A DNA stretch of 64,000 nt from Pseudocercospora fijiensis CIRAD86 (GCF_000340215.1 NW_006921536.1:2319582-2383581); one strand, 5' to 3'; counted from the first letter of the stretch, positions 22,089-32,700 are shown. Program-made: numbers and translations. The notes: generated by a model from the sequence alone, not told the origin.

Positions 22089-22416
22089 GATGTGCATGAG
22101 TGCTAGAGAGGCATTAGTGACTTTCAATGACTCCTGCCATGAAGTCGGGTGGAAGGGATGTTATCCGCCTCAATTCCACTGCATAACTTCTACCTAAATA
22201 TCTCATAGACGATGAAATGTAAAGGGGCAGCAGCTGGCTTCATGCTGTGTTGGCTGTGATCAGGACGCGCTCGGGCTCTCCCGACCCGAATCCCGATGAT
22301 CCCTGTCCGTGCTCAATTCCACGCTAAAAGTTATCGAAGCGAAGCCTTCACGTTCTTTGCAGGAGGCGAATTGTCGCTCTTGACATCGACATTGACATTT
22401 CAGCGCATTCTCTTCG
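22089..22416. promoter_or_regulatory. Sulfatase 3' end and PET127 upstream region
   Basis: 328 bp between two genes on the same strand. I see no separate gene or clear motif. Confidence 0.45.
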
Positions 22417-25400
22417 ATGCTGCACAGGGTGACGAAAGCGGCTCATTCTCCCGCATGGAGCAATCATGGCCACGCTTGTCTTGCCTGCAGACGGCAATGG
22501 CAACGATCGCAGCGCACGCAGCGCAGATGGAACAGCGAATTATCTTCGACTCCATCGAACGGTGGAGGAGCTGGCGGCGAGAATTGGTTTGACACATTGA
22601 ACGACATCAACGACAATTATTCGAGCTTCTCAACAGCATCCGCGAAAATGGATGCCAAGCAGGAGAAGGAGCAGGAGAAGAAGCAAGACGAGCAGAAAAG
22701 CAAAGTCCCCTCGCGCAAGGCTGCTTCGATGGCAGACTTAGTTAAAGTTCTGTCAGATGATTTAGTGGATGGTAATAGAGCTGGAGGAATTGCACGTCCG
22801 GCGGAGTTGAAGTCCGCTATAGCATCCGCGAAAGAGAATGCCGAGGAGGAGAAGCAGAAGAAGCAAGACAAGCAGAAAAGCAAAGTCGCCTCGCGAGAGG
22901 CCACTTCAATGGCAGATCTGGTCACAGCTCTGTCAGATGAACTGGGAGATGGCAATGGGGTTGGAAGAGTTGCACGCCCGGCGGACGCGAAGTCTGACAG
23001 ACGCGCACAAGAAAAAGCACAGGCAGAGAAGACTGGCGCTGGGAGTCTGCTCATAGACCAGTTGCAGAGTATGTCAGGTTCGGCCGAGGGTAGAACGCAC
23101 AGCGACAGCGCTACTAAAACCAAGAAGATGGCAAGGAAAGGCAAGAGATCGTTTGACTTCTACATTTCCCGACAGGGAGCGTCAATGCAGAACACGAATG
23201 CGGAAGCAACCCACTATCAGGCCGAGCGAGCCATTTCAAGTGATTTAGATGATTTCATAGCATCACTTGGTGCCTCAACAGACCTGAGAGCCATTGAGCA
23301 AGATGCGGAGTTGGAGAAACGGCAAGAGCCTGAAGTTGTGCCATTCCCATCTTTCAGAGGCCGAGGACGTGACTTTGTACCCAGTGAAGCTGTTGACAAT
23401 GTCAGCGTGCCAGCAAGCAAGACGAAGCAGGATGGGTCTACCACGAAGACTGGGCCTCAGGTGTGGAAAGCCAAGACGTCACCTGGATTGAGCGGCTTGG
23501 GAGGACGCTTGCCGGACGACACATCCTCGACAACGCTTCAGGGTCTTGCATCACGACTGCGGGAAGCAGATCATCGAGGGGCATGGGGGGACGTTGGAAA
23601 CGAATCATCGCGGAGTAGTGGGAAAGGCGTGATGTTCGAATTTTTGACCAAGGCCGATCACGTCTCGCCCAAGAAGGACGTTCCATCTTCCAGGAATAAT
23701 GCACCTTCTGGGATGGCTCCCGCTCCCAAAAACGAACCGCCGACTCCGAGCAAACGACCTCTGATGGACTTGCTGTCGGACCTGAAGAACAAACTGATAA
23801 ATCCGTGGGGGTTTTCTGCAACTAAATCTGCGTCTGAACATCCAGCCAAGACTGCTGCAGAAGCTGCAGAAGACCAGACCAAGCAAGACGCCGCGGCAAT
23901 GGAAATCGAACAGCCGGAGCATCCAGCTTCTCAAGGCCTATCGCAGCTTCACTCGGAATTGCAACAAGAGCTAGTGAAAGAACCCAGTCTTGCTCCAGAA
24001 TCTACATCGCAGCCACCATCTCCAGCCGTGACAAGTGATGAGCAGTCCGAACCTGTCTCTGTCCCTGTCTCCGAAGCATCAAATCGCGATAGCGAGGCTC
24101 ATGAGCCCAGCATCAGGATTTATTTATCAAAAGCAGGCCCTCAGAAGAACAAACTTGTGAGGACAAATCTATCCCATGATGCACCTGCTGCAAAACACCT
24201 TCCACGCAACAGCCCCGGAGAAGACCAGCAGTCAGATATCAAACATGAAGCTAGCGCAAGTAATCAGCTCAATCTCAAGGGCTTGAGCTTCAGGCAAAGG
24301 AAAGCTGCACTCCGGTCGCAAAGACGTGTGGCGGCTGAATTTAAAGAAGCTAGCAGCGAAGCACAAGAGACTAATGATGTTTCACGGCCTGATAATGCAG
24401 CAAAGGAACCGGAGGAATCGCAAGGGATGAGCATTGCTGAGGCCATGAGAGGCGGCAAGCGCACTGGTGGCAAACGAGGTAGCCATCGTGGCGGCCCTGC
24501 CTATGTCGAGCCGCAAGAGGATAAAGCGGAACCAGAAGCCGAGGAGGCCGGCTCTGAGGGCAATGCTTCTGAGGAGATTCATACCATGGAACTCAGCGAG
24601 TTGGCGATTACACCACTCGATATTCCTCAGCCGCCAGTGCCATATCTGGAATATGGCCTGGACCGAGTCCTCTTCAATCCAGGAATATATCAGCTCAAGG
24701 ACCCCGTTTCACGGGTCTACAATTTTGACCCGTATCTTGAGAAGATTATGCCTGCGAGGGAATTCGACTTCAACGCGCTCAAGGAGTATAAAACATCTTC
24801 GCAGGACAAGGCGCTGTCAGCAATTGCGCAACAACAGGACAAGCGATACATTGGCTCAACATCAAGCATGACAAGTACGCTCGCTCACTTTCACTACTTG
24901 ATCTCGAACTGGAGACCGCTGAATCACTCCATGATATCGAGAGGGTTCTCCAAAGATACCACGAAACAGCTCACTGAAATCAACAAGGCTCCGAATGCGA
25001 TCTTCTTGAGATGGAAAAATGGTTGCTATGCAATCGATGCGGACAAAGAGTACGACAGCCCGAATGTGTTGATGCTTCTCGGCAAGTCAATGGAGCTTCT
25101 GCTTACGCTACCGACCGACGAGTATGAGAAGTATCGCAAGAGCGACCCACGACAGGTTTCCGAAGAGTCGAGGACTGCGCCGGAAGCATATCAATACACC
25201 ACCATGGGCGATTTCTTGATGCGGTCGCAGCTAGACGCCTACGATCCTCGCCTACCTGGGAATGGTACCTTCGATCTCAAGACTCGCGCTGTCGTCTCAG
25301 TGCGGATGAAAGCGAATGATCATGAAGATATGACCGGATATGAGATTTATGGATTGCAGGGGCACTACGGATCTTACGAACGTGAGTTCTACGACATGAC

Positions 25401-26514
25401 GCGAACTACGATGCTCAAGTATATGCTTCAAGCACGAATGGGACGTATGAACGGCATCTTCGTTGCATATCACAACGTCGAGCGTATCTTCGGGTTCCAA
25501 TATGTGCCAATATCCGAGATGGACCGGGTGCTGCATGGCCAGACAGACGCCTGTCTTGGTGACCAGGAGTTCAAGGCTAGCTTGAAGATGCTGAATGATG
25601 TTCTGGACAAAGCTACAGCGAGATTCCCTGAGCAATCGCTACGAATCCACTTCGAGACTCAAGAACCGAAGGAGACTGGAGAGGGCACGGCGATCACGGC
25701 CATGAATATATTTGCTGAGCCGATGTCCGAAGACGAGATCGACACAATCCAGAGCAAGTCTAAGGAGAAGATTCAGGAATATGAGCGGACCATCTTGGGC
25801 AAGGACACAAATGAAGACGTCACGACTGCCACGTCCGAAGAAGCCATTGCAGATGATGCACAGAAGATCATTGAGGCGACGGGTTCTGCAAATGTCGTTG
25901 ACGAGCAAGCTGCGATGGACCCGACAGAGGACGCGGACGTACCAGCAGGACAGACTGCTTCAGATGTCGACGAAGCAACAGCCACAATCCGCGAAGCACT
26001 CGAAACCAAGACCAACAATCCCAGCAGCGAGTCCAATGCTGACTCCCCCTTCCTGAACACACTCAAGACAGAGAAAGCGTCTGGCTTGCGACCCCTCTTC
26101 TACGCAACTATCATCTGCCAATCCGAAGTCAACGGCGACGTGCCTCAAGACCGCCCCACAAACCTCACTGTAGACGACAAGTGGGACGTCAAATACCTGT
26201 TCAAAGAATACGAGAGCTCTCGAAAGGCGTGGTCCAAATATGAGGACTGTAAAGCTCGCCGGAAATTTGCATTCGATCGTGACGCTGAAGAGGAAGATGC
26301 TGGCGATCCTGAGAGTGATGCGAAAGCGCAGAAGATTGATCACTACATGCGTTTCTTGAAGAGTATGAGCGATAAGGGGAGACAGATTAGAAGTAAGATC
26401 GATGAGCTGGAGGCTGGGAAGGAGATTGTCAGGGTTGAGACTCCGCTTTCGAGGCATCGGGAGAAGGTGGAGAGTTTGGAGGACTATATGAGTTGGATGT
26501 ACAGAGAGAAGTGA
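22417..26514 (+). CDS. PET127: Mitochondrial RNA-processing protein Pet127
   Basis: A 1365-codon frame. Yeast Pet127 is a membrane-associated mitochondrial protein needed for 5' processing and turnover of mitochondrial RNAs, and is placed in the PD-(D/E)XK nuclease superfamily. The Arg-rich N-terminus (CRRQWQRSQRTQRRW) looks like a mitochondrial presequence. Residues 60 to about 720 are low-complexity and charged, longer than in yeast. The Pet127 domain starts near 721 (TPLDIPQPPVPYLEYGLDRV) and includes WRPLNHSMISRGFSKDTTKQ, LDAYDPRLPGNGTFDLKTRA near 940-955 (the D...DLK nuclease-type signature), YEIYGLQGHYGSYEREFYDM and VAYHNVERIFGFQYVPISEM, ending near 1065. A charged C-terminal region follows. 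An in-frame 180-bp duplication lies near the N-terminus. No introns. Confidence 0.92.
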   Translation: MLHRVTKAAHSPAWSNHGHACLACRRQWQRSQRTQRRWNSELSSTPSNGGGAGGENWFDTLNDINDNYSSFSTASAKMDAKQEKEQEKKQDEQKSKVPSRKAASMADLVKVLSDDLVDGNRAGGIARPAELKSAIASAKENAEEEKQKKQDKQKSKVASREATSMADLVTALSDELGDGNGVGRVARPADAKSDRRAQEKAQAEKTGAGSLLIDQLQSMSGSAEGRTHSDSATKTKKMARKGKRSFDFYISRQGASMQNTNAEATHYQAERAISSDLDDFIASLGASTDLRAIEQDAELEKRQEPEVVPFPSFRGRGRDFVPSEAVDNVSVPASKTKQDGSTTKTGPQVWKAKTSPGLSGLGGRLPDDTSSTTLQGLASRLREADHRGAWGDVGNESSRSSGKGVMFEFLTKADHVSPKKDVPSSRNNAPSGMAPAPKNEPPTPSKRPLMDLLSDLKNKLINPWGFSATKSASEHPAKTAAEAAEDQTKQDAAAMEIEQPEHPASQGLSQLHSELQQELVKEPSLAPESTSQPPSPAVTSDEQSEPVSVPVSEASNRDSEAHEPSIRIYLSKAGPQKNKLVRTNLSHDAPAAKHLPRNSPGEDQQSDIKHEASASNQLNLKGLSFRQRKAALRSQRRVAAEFKEASSEAQETNDVSRPDNAAKEPEESQGMSIAEAMRGGKRTGGKRGSHRGGPAYVEPQEDKAEPEAEEAGSEGNASEEIHTMELSELAITPLDIPQPPVPYLEYGLDRVLFNPGIYQLKDPVSRVYNFDPYLEKIMPAREFDFNALKEYKTSSQDKALSAIAQQQDKRYIGSTSSMTSTLAHFHYLISNWRPLNHSMISRGFSKDTTKQLTEINKAPNAIFLRWKNGCYAIDADKEYDSPNVLMLLGKSMELLLTLPTDEYEKYRKSDPRQVSEESRTAPEAYQYTTMGDFLMRSQLDAYDPRLPGNGTFDLKTRAVVSVRMKANDHEDMTGYEIYGLQGHYGSYEREFYDMTRTTMLKYMLQARMGRMNGIFVAYHNVERIFGFQYVPISEMDRVLHGQTDACLGDQEFKASLKMLNDVLDKATARFPEQSLRIHFETQEPKETGEGTAITAMNIFAEPMSEDEIDTIQSKSKEKIQEYERTILGKDTNEDVTTATSEEAIADDAQKIIEATGSANVVDEQAAMDPTEDADVPAGQTASDVDEATATIREALETKTNNPSSESNADSPFLNTLKTEKASGLRPLFYATIICQSEVNGDVPQDRPTNLTVDDKWDVKYLFKEYESSRKAWSKYEDCKARRKFAFDRDAEEEDAGDPESDAKAQKIDHYMRFLKSMSDKGRQIRSKIDELEAGKEIVRVETPLSRHREKVESLEDYMSWMYREK
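22678..23037 (+). repeat. In-frame 180-bp tandem duplication in PET127
   Basis: 22678-22857 and 22858-23037 encode related 60-residue units. Each begins KKQD(E/K)QKSKV and contains SMADLV..LSD(D/E)L.DGN and ARPA. The two copies have diverged by many substitutions but no indel, so the duplication is not recent. Confidence 0.85.
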
Positions 26515-27607
26515 AAGGGGTGACATGATGGAGTGTGTATGGATCTAAATATGGTGTGGTATGGTCTTAAGCATGACCGGCACAGATGGGGTCGCGGCAT
26601 AAAATATTTTCGCACAGCGCGGCGGAGAGGATAGAATAGATGGGCATTGAGCAATTGTATAGTGATACATACCAAAACTCTCCACACAGTCGCAGAAGAA
26701 GTCCTTCCACGTTTCTTGATGCTGGTCTCAGATCCGAGCCCCAGCCCGAATAATCGAAGATCATTGGACTTGCTATGTTTTGCGCTAAGGAATGTTCGTC
26801 TTGGCTGTGACTATTGCTGCAATCTGCACCTCGCCGCTTCCCGCCCGAGCCCTAGGAGCTAGCACTAGCTCTAGCTGCTATAGGGTTAGGTTCGGTTGGT
26901 GCCTTAGAATGTGACAAGGCACTCGTGCAGGCATCTCTTTCTCCGAGGAGTGCGGGCTTCCCTTATCTTTTCGAGAACGACAAGCAATCTTTTCAACCTC
27001 ATCTCTTCCTGAACTTTTCCATTACACTTTTGTCACCTCCAAGGCTCCCTTCGAGATCTCCTTCTATCGTTGTCAATAATTTGCAGCGGAGAAGACAGAA
27101 GCTCACATCAGAGTTGCGGCTTCAGAGCCAGCAATTACGTACAGGTTTCGATCTAGCCTCCCCGCGTGACCAGGCTCAGATCTTGACCTTCTCCGCCATG
27201 AAACAGATGTCCGAACTACGAGAATCTCGCTCTGGCGATTCTGCGCTGGATCGAAGGCGTGAGAGAGATTTTGAGGATGGAATCTGATCCTCCGAAGGGC
27301 GTTGTGCAACCACAGCGAAGGGCGTGCGCTAGACCAGCAGATACTTGGGGAGAAGAGATGGCAGACGGAGAAAATTCGGCTTGGGAGTTCCGAGGAGACG
27401 CTCTTTGAATCGCGCGGCACGTCACTGAACATGGCTGAAAGGATGTTGAATACATGTACGTGACATTCCCTCGCTTTTCCACACCATTTCGCAGCTCGAC
27501 GGTGGAGCCCGGTGGAGTGCAGTGCATTCTTGCCGACCGTGCCTCTTTCCGCACATCTTCCGCTCTTCCCTTCTACCGCGCGCAGGTATAATCCAGAGCT
27601 TTGCAGG
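26515..27607. promoter_or_regulatory. Intergenic region upstream of the HPP gene
   Basis: About 1.1 kb between PET127 and the HPP gene. A 120-codon plus frame at 26925-27287 has no recognisable domain. No RNA gene seen. It presumably holds the HPP promoter and leader. Confidence 0.45.
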
Positions 27608-28610
27608 ATGGTGGTGCAATCGGAGCCCTGGCGACAATTACTCGACTTTGATGTAGACCGATATCTGAACCCATGGATCCCTCATAATCGACTTTATATC
27701 CTGCCCAAACCGATTCGACACTGGCTTGGGTATCGAGAAAGTCCGCAGAAAGAACCATATGCTGTCCTACAGTGGCCGATCACATTTCTCGCGACAGTGG
27801 CAGGACTGTGTCTGGTAGCTGGGATCGGGAATTATGCTCCAGGAATCACGGCGTGGCATCCTCCAGTGCTGATCGCTTCACTGGGAGCGAGTGCGGTCCT
27901 GGACTTTAACACGATCAAATCGCCTCTTGCACAGCCAAGGAACTCTATCATTGGCAATACACTGGCAGCAATCTGCGGCACGGCTATCTCGAAACTTTTC
28001 CAGCTTAATTCGGACTTTGACAACATTCAATGGGTCTCAGGCGCTGTTGGGTGTGCTCTGGCATCTTGGGTAATGTCTTTGACAAACACCATTCATCCAC
28101 CTGGCGGGGCAACGGCTGTTCTGGCTTCGACTGAGGCGGCAATCATCGCTATGGGCTGGAAGTTCGTGCCGCTTGTACTCCTCGACAGTTGTCTCATGGT
28201 TGTTGTGGCTTGCCTTTTCAACAATCTCTTGAGACAGTACCCACTATACTGGTGGACACCGGGGAATACTGGGCGCAAATTGAGAGAAGAGAAGGCAAAA
28301 CCGGAGCAGGAGCGTGAGCAAAAGGCAGCTGAAGAGGGCAAAGCGCAAGGAAAGGCTATAAGCGACGCTAGCAGGTATGATGTCTATTTGGTGCTCCTCT
28401 GATAGTCTCCGCTAATAGCAAAGCAGTGATCGAACTCTTCGACGAGAGTTTAGCAATCGTATCGACTTTGTGGACGGTGTAGAGGATGTGCATATTCGAG
28501 CATTTAGGATCGAGCTACCACGTTATCTAAAGCTGGAGGATGCGGAGGTCATGTTGCTTGAAAAGATTCAGGAGCGATTGAGAATGCATGGCGAGGTTGA
28601 GAATCCTTGA
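27608..28610 (+). CDS. HPP-family integral membrane protein
   Basis: Exons 27608-28374 and 28427-28610 give 316 residues. The HPP family consists of small multi-pass membrane proteins; plant and cyanobacterial members are linked to nitrite transport, but fungal function is unsettled. The family motif WHPPVLIASLGASAVLDF is at 83-100 and a second HPPGGATAVLA at 163-173. About five hydrophobic segments are visible, near 54-73, 86-100, 114-131, 142-160 and 186-207. The C-terminal 100 residues are cytosolic-looking, with a charged coiled-coil-like stretch, and continue through the 52-nt intron (GTATGA...GCTAATAG...GCAG). I chose the ATG at 27608 because DFDVDRYLNPWIP follows in the usual position; an in-frame ATG at 27512 would add 32 residues of non-conserved sequence. 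Confidence 0.9.
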
Positions 28611-29135
28611 TCAATCAGTCGTGCTTGCATCGTGGATGATTTGTTCCTCGAGCGTGGTCTTGAATCTCATGGTGTTTGACTGCATCGCCCTGTCTACAGA
28701 AGTGCCTGGGAGTAATGCGAATGAATGACATTGCTTCCCGTTCATGTCCACTTGCTCCCATTATGACAAGTGATGGCAGGTTGATGCTTGACTGTTGAGA
28801 CAGCGATATGACGAACAGTGTCACCACATCTGCGCAGCATTAATAATCTCCCCCTCTGGCTGCTGCGTGACGACCGAGGAGCAGCGCAGCATTCACTGCA
28901 TTTGGATGAGTAACGAATGTGTAATGTGCCTTCCACGTGCTGTGTGATTTGCTCCCGTCCTGCCTCGCCCAATGACGTGCTTCCCAGGGTCCAGCAACAT
29001 GAAGTTTGTCAGGCCAACGACGGCGACGACTTATTAAGCCTTCTGCGACCTCGCCATCACTTTCCGCCACACACTCCAACTTGCAAAACGCTCACACAGA
29101 CTACGCGACAACATCATCCGCGAAATCTGACTACA
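28611..29135. promoter_or_regulatory. Upstream region of the acireductone dioxygenase gene
   Basis: 525 bp without a gene. It contains a CCACGTGC (E-box-like) sequence near 28934; this is an observation only. Confidence 0.4.
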
Positions 29136-29768
29136 ATGAAGGCATACTGGTTCGACAACATCGAGGTGAGTCCCACCCTTCTGCATTACTTACCCTTCCA
29201 CGTGCATCCATCTCGCAAGAAGAAACACCACAACCCATACTAACCCCACCACCCATCCCAGGGTGACCAACGTCTCCCCCACGACTCCGGCCGCCCCGTC
29301 TCCCCCGAATACCTCTCCAAACTCGGCATAATCCACCACGAACTCCCCAACAACCTCCCAGCCGTCAACAAAATCGCCTCAGAAAGAAGCTACAAAAACC
29401 GCGACGAAATCCGCATATCCCCAGAAACCCTCCCCGACTACGAAGAAAAAGTCAAGACCTTCTTCGACGAACACCTGCACGAAGACGAAGAAATCCGATA
29501 CATTTTGGATGGTGGAGGGTATTTTGATGTGAGAAGCAAAGATGATGATTGGGTGAGGATTCGGTTGGAGAAGGGGGATCTTATGATTATGCCGGCGGGG
29601 ATTTTTCATCGTTTCACGACGGATGAGAGGAATTTTACGCATGCGATGAGGTTGTTTAAGGAGGATCCGAAGTGGACGCCGCTTAAGAGGGGGGATCCGG
29701 AGACGGAGAGGAATGGGTTTAGGAAGGAGTATTTGAGGGCTAGGGATGGGGATGGGGTGTTTGTTTAG
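29136..29768 (+). CDS. ADI1: Acireductone dioxygenase (methionine salvage)
   Basis: Exons 29136-29165 and 29262-29768 encode 178 residues, the normal length for this cupin enzyme. It oxidises acireductone to 2-oxo-4-methylthiobutanoate and formate in the 5'-methylthioadenosine salvage pathway, using Fe(II) (or Ni(II) in the off-pathway form). Metal ligands are visible as His81, His83 and Glu87 in [11 protein letters not shown] and His126 in PAGIFHRF. The 10-codon first exon [10 protein letters not shown] is typical. The 96-nt intron is GTGAGT...ATACTAACC...CCCAG. The coding strand is C-rich up to about 29500 and G-rich after it. It is convergent with the Nudix gene, 179 bp away. Confidence 0.96.
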
Positions 29769-29947
29769 ATGAGGGAAGAAGTAGGCGTGTTGTGCCTGTG
29801 GATGATGATGGGTTGTGGACAAAGCTGATGTGGTATTTGGGATTGAGCGTGAATTCTTCAACACTATACTCATGCTGCCGCTTCCTCTACATCGTCTACA
29901 AACCTCTGTGTCGTCATGCGGGTGTCCAACTTCCGTCCATCAGCACT

Positions 29948-31204
29948 CTACATCTTCGACTCCCCAGAAGCAAAGCCATTCGCCACAGCCGTCATAAGCT
30001 GGTTTGCAATAGCAGTGCTCGGCGGTAATCTCAAATTACCTTCCTTATACTCAGGCCCAGAATCCTCGCCCAACCCACTCGTTCCCACTCTGAGCGCTTC
30101 TCTCACCTCGTCGAACGGGAACCACTTCGCATCATCAAGCTCCGGATCGTTCCCAAGATCAATCGTCTCTCCCGTCGGTATCGCTTGTCCAATGGCACCA
30201 ATCATCAAATTTGCCGGGTAGGGCCAGGGTTGCGTGCTATGAATGACAACCCGTCCGACCAGAATTCCAGCTTCCTCGTAGACTTCTCTCCGAACAGCTT
30301 CTTCGATCGACTCCGCTGGTTCAGCGAAGCCCGCGAGCGTGGAGTACCAATACGGGGGCCAACGCTTTTGTCTCCCGAGAAGAATCTTGGTGCCGTCTGA
30401 GGAAACCACGGCCATGATGACCGTAGGATCTGTTCGAGGGAAACAAAGATTGGAGATTCCAGTTCGCGTCACACATGCTGGTCTCTCGTACGAGTTTTGT
30501 CCTTCTATTGCCGCGGCTTTATCTGTCGGCGGACATGTTCTCTTGAAGCCGGCGTTGACACTGAGTGTCCTGTGTCCACATGCTGCACAGAATGGATTGC
30601 GAGCATTCCAGTCGAGGAGCTGGCGTGCTTCTGCATAGATAGCGGCGTCTGAGGGGTCAATATCCATCACACGACCCTTGCCGAAATCATAACCGTGATG
30701 GTTCTTCAGTCGCTGTATGAGCTTCTGGCATTCCGATTCGACGTGCTCTCTAGGCGTCACATCGACGGCGAAGTATGGCGCGCCTTTGTATAGATTCTTG
30801 CCTTGATATGATAATCCATCTTTTGCCTTCTCATCAATTCCCAGGAATATCATCTGTGGGATGTACTTCTTGCTATCGTACGCCTTGATCATATCTTCTT
30901 CGCTCAGATCGAAAGGATCCTCGCCGATGATTGGCTTCACATCCTCGTACTTGACGTATTGAAGTTTGCCCTTGCCCGGCTTCGCATTCGGTTGGACGAG
31001 AGGTTGCAGGTCGTTGCAGAGCAGGAATGATGTTGAAGCGTGCTTCAATGCTTGCGATAAGAACTTGTGGTCGCCGCGAAGGAAGCCAACTCTGTTGAGT
31101 GGCGAGCCGGAGAAGTAGTTGGCGACTTCTTTGCCGAACTTCCTGGACAGCATCGAGTCGACGTCGTGGTGCGCGGGCTCTGGGTTATCGGGTTGGACTG
31201 GCAT
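29948..31204 (-). CDS. NPY1: NADH pyrophosphatase, Nudix family, peroxisomal type
   Basis: A single 418-codon minus frame. The enzyme cleaves NADH to NMNH and AMP; yeast Npy1 is peroxisomal. The zinc-ribbon part has FCAACG at 205-210 and further cysteines at 224 and 244. The Nudix box GFAEPAESIEEAVRREVYEE is at 292-311 with AGI following. STQPWPYP at 323-330 matches the SQPWPFPxS signature of the NADH-specific subfamily. The C-terminus Ser-Lys-Met fits the type 1 peroxisomal targeting signal. No introns. Confidence 0.95.
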   Translation of the reverse strand: MPVQPDNPEPAHHDVDSMLSRKFGKEVANYFSGSPLNRVGFLRGDHKFLSQALKHASTSFLLCNDLQPLVQPNAKPGKGKLQYVKYEDVKPIIGEDPFDLSEEDMIKAYDSKKYIPQMIFLGIDEKAKDGLSYQGKNLYKGAPYFAVDVTPREHVESECQKLIQRLKNHHGYDFGKGRVMDIDPSDAAIYAEARQLLDWNARNPFCAACGHRTLSVNAGFKRTCPPTDKAAAIEGQNSYERPACVTRTGISNLCFPRTDPTVIMAVVSSDGTKILLGRQKRWPPYWYSTLAGFAEPAESIEEAVRREVYEEAGILVGRVVIHSTQPWPYPANLMIGAIGQAIPTGETIDLGNDPELDDAKWFPFDEVREALRVGTSGLGEDSGPEYKEGNLRLPPSTAIANQLMTAVANGFASGESKM

Positions 31205-31809
31205 CGCGTTCGACTTGGGCCGTACCTTCCAGTGTGGCGTGGAGATTGGAGGGTGTGCTATCGCCTAGCAGTCATTGATAGGAGTATCTCAGCGAGACAT
31301 GTGATGCCAGTGAATCACCTCAATGTTTTCCTGCTGTTTACTAATCCACGTCGCCATCGCCATTGCTGCGAAGAGGGGCACGGCACGCCTCTTCGGCACG
31401 CGGGCGAGGGAGCCGAATAGTTCTACAGTAAAAAATTCTTTGACATGAGTCGTTCGTGTATCACTGACTTCACCACATCAACTTGGCTTCCTCCGCTCTC
31501 TGACATCTTCTATGTGAAGTGTGAACTGCAGTCCGATCATCCTGTTCTGGCCCTGTCTCGGCGATGGAGAGGTTTGTGGGAAATGTGAGGTTTGGATAAA
31601 ATTAAGTTTTTTGCAAGGACTCTAATTAATATTGAGGCCCAAAGACATGGCCCATGTTGACTCGTCGTAAGAGTCGTGAGTTTTATGTAGAAAATCACGA
31701 AGACGAACCCGTCTTCGAAAGCAATGCTGCGCCGCTCAATGCTAGAATTATACGCCATGCTACCTTCCGCTATGCAAAAAAAAAAACAGAATCTCATCAT
31801 CTCCTTTCC
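31205..31809. promoter_or_regulatory. Upstream region of NPY1 and 3' flank of the secreted-protein gene
   Basis: 605 bp between two minus-strand genes. No gene recognised; a run of adenines lies near 31777. Confidence 0.45.
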
Positions 31810-32700
31810 TTAGGAGGAGCCAGTGTAAGAGCAGCTGACAGGGTTATCCTCCTTAAGAGCCTTGAGTGCAACGCCGATACAGCCCTCGTTAAAGCCAGGC
31901 TTGTCTGCAGATGAGAACCAGAGGCTCCATCCTGCGTCATTGTCCTTGCCTGGGCAAGCCTTTGGGGTGACACCTTCAAAGGTCAAGTGTCCGTCCTTAT
32001 CGACCTTGAAGCTCTTGCGCTCAGCGTTCTTTGGTGCTTCCTGAGTACCGGTCGTGTAGCCAGAAATACCCTGGCCCATACCGCTGCGATCGACCCAGAG
32101 CTGCTGTGTGGAAGAAGGGGAGTACAGGTATGCTTCGCCGTTATTAATGAAGAAGGTAGCGAAGTCGGACTTGGTATCACAGGTAGCGTCCTGCTTGCCA
32201 CCAACGAGTAGGCTGCCATGAGATGCAGTTATGCCCTGGTGGTGAATTGGAGAGCCAGGTTTGACGACAATGAGGCCGAATTTGTCGCCGTCACCTGGAA
32301 CAGGGACAGTCGGATTGCCTGGCGCTGGCTTGCTGTCGATTTGGGTTGCAAGTGTCCAAGAATTGCTTGAACCTTGCTTGACGGCAGCACCCTTCTTGAA
32401 CAGTGTGCAGAAACCCTTGATCTGAGCATCGTCGGTAGCGATGAATTGTGCAATACCGCAGTCAATAGTGCCATCACAAGCTGTGAGACAGCCCTCGTAG
32501 CCGACCTCGGTTGTTGTTATCCGGAGGACTTCGTCGGAGTCGACCCATTTAGCACATTCTATTCGGTATGCCACGTTGTTGTTTGAGGAGGTTTGTGCGC
32601 CATTCACACCTGGACATGTGGTCGCTTCCTTGGCCGAACGGACCTGGGTAGTTGGAGCGGCGATTGCCAGGCCGATGAGTGCAAAGTCGATGAGCTGCAT
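31810..32700 (-). CDS. Secreted protein, PAN/Apple-like N-terminus and PhiA-like C-terminus
   Basis: A single 296-codon minus frame starting with a short secretion signal (MQLIDFALIGLAIAAP). Residues about 28-125 hold a cysteine-rich segment (CPGVNG, IECAKW, YEGCLTACDGTIDCGIAQF, FCTLFKKG) resembling the PAN/Apple-like modules of fungal extracellular proteins. A Pro-rich linker (PAPGNPTVPVPGDGD) follows. The C-terminal half (FGLIVVKPGSPIHHQGI, SLLVGGKQDATC, ATFFINNGEAYLYS, TFEGVTPKACPG, CIGVALKA) resembles PhiA, the phialide cell-wall protein of Aspergillus. It is probably a cell-wall or secreted protein; carbohydrate binding is plausible but inferred. It is the last intact gene before the repeat block and shows no RIP stops. 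Confidence 0.8.
   Translation of the reverse strand: MQLIDFALIGLAIAAPTTQVRSAKEATTCPGVNGAQTSSNNNVAYRIECAKWVDSDEVLRITTTEVGYEGCLTACDGTIDCGIAQFIATDDAQIKGFCTLFKKGAAVKQGSSNSWTLATQIDSKPAPGNPTVPVPGDGDKFGLIVVKPGSPIHHQGITASHGSLLVGGKQDATCDTKSDFATFFINNGEAYLYSPSSTQQLWVDRSGMGQGISGYTTGTQEAPKNAERKSFKVDKDGHLTFEGVTPKACPGKDNDAGWSLWFSSADKPGFNEGCIGVALKALKEDNPVSCSYTGSS

Noticed and set aside
26925..27287. 120-codon plus frame upstream of the HPP gene
   Set aside because: No conserved motif or intron signals connect it to the HPP gene; it is probably leader or intergenic sequence.
29379..29873. 164-codon open frame antisense to the acireductone dioxygenase gene
   Set aside because: It is produced by the strong strand composition of the real gene and has a low-complexity Pro/His-rich translation.
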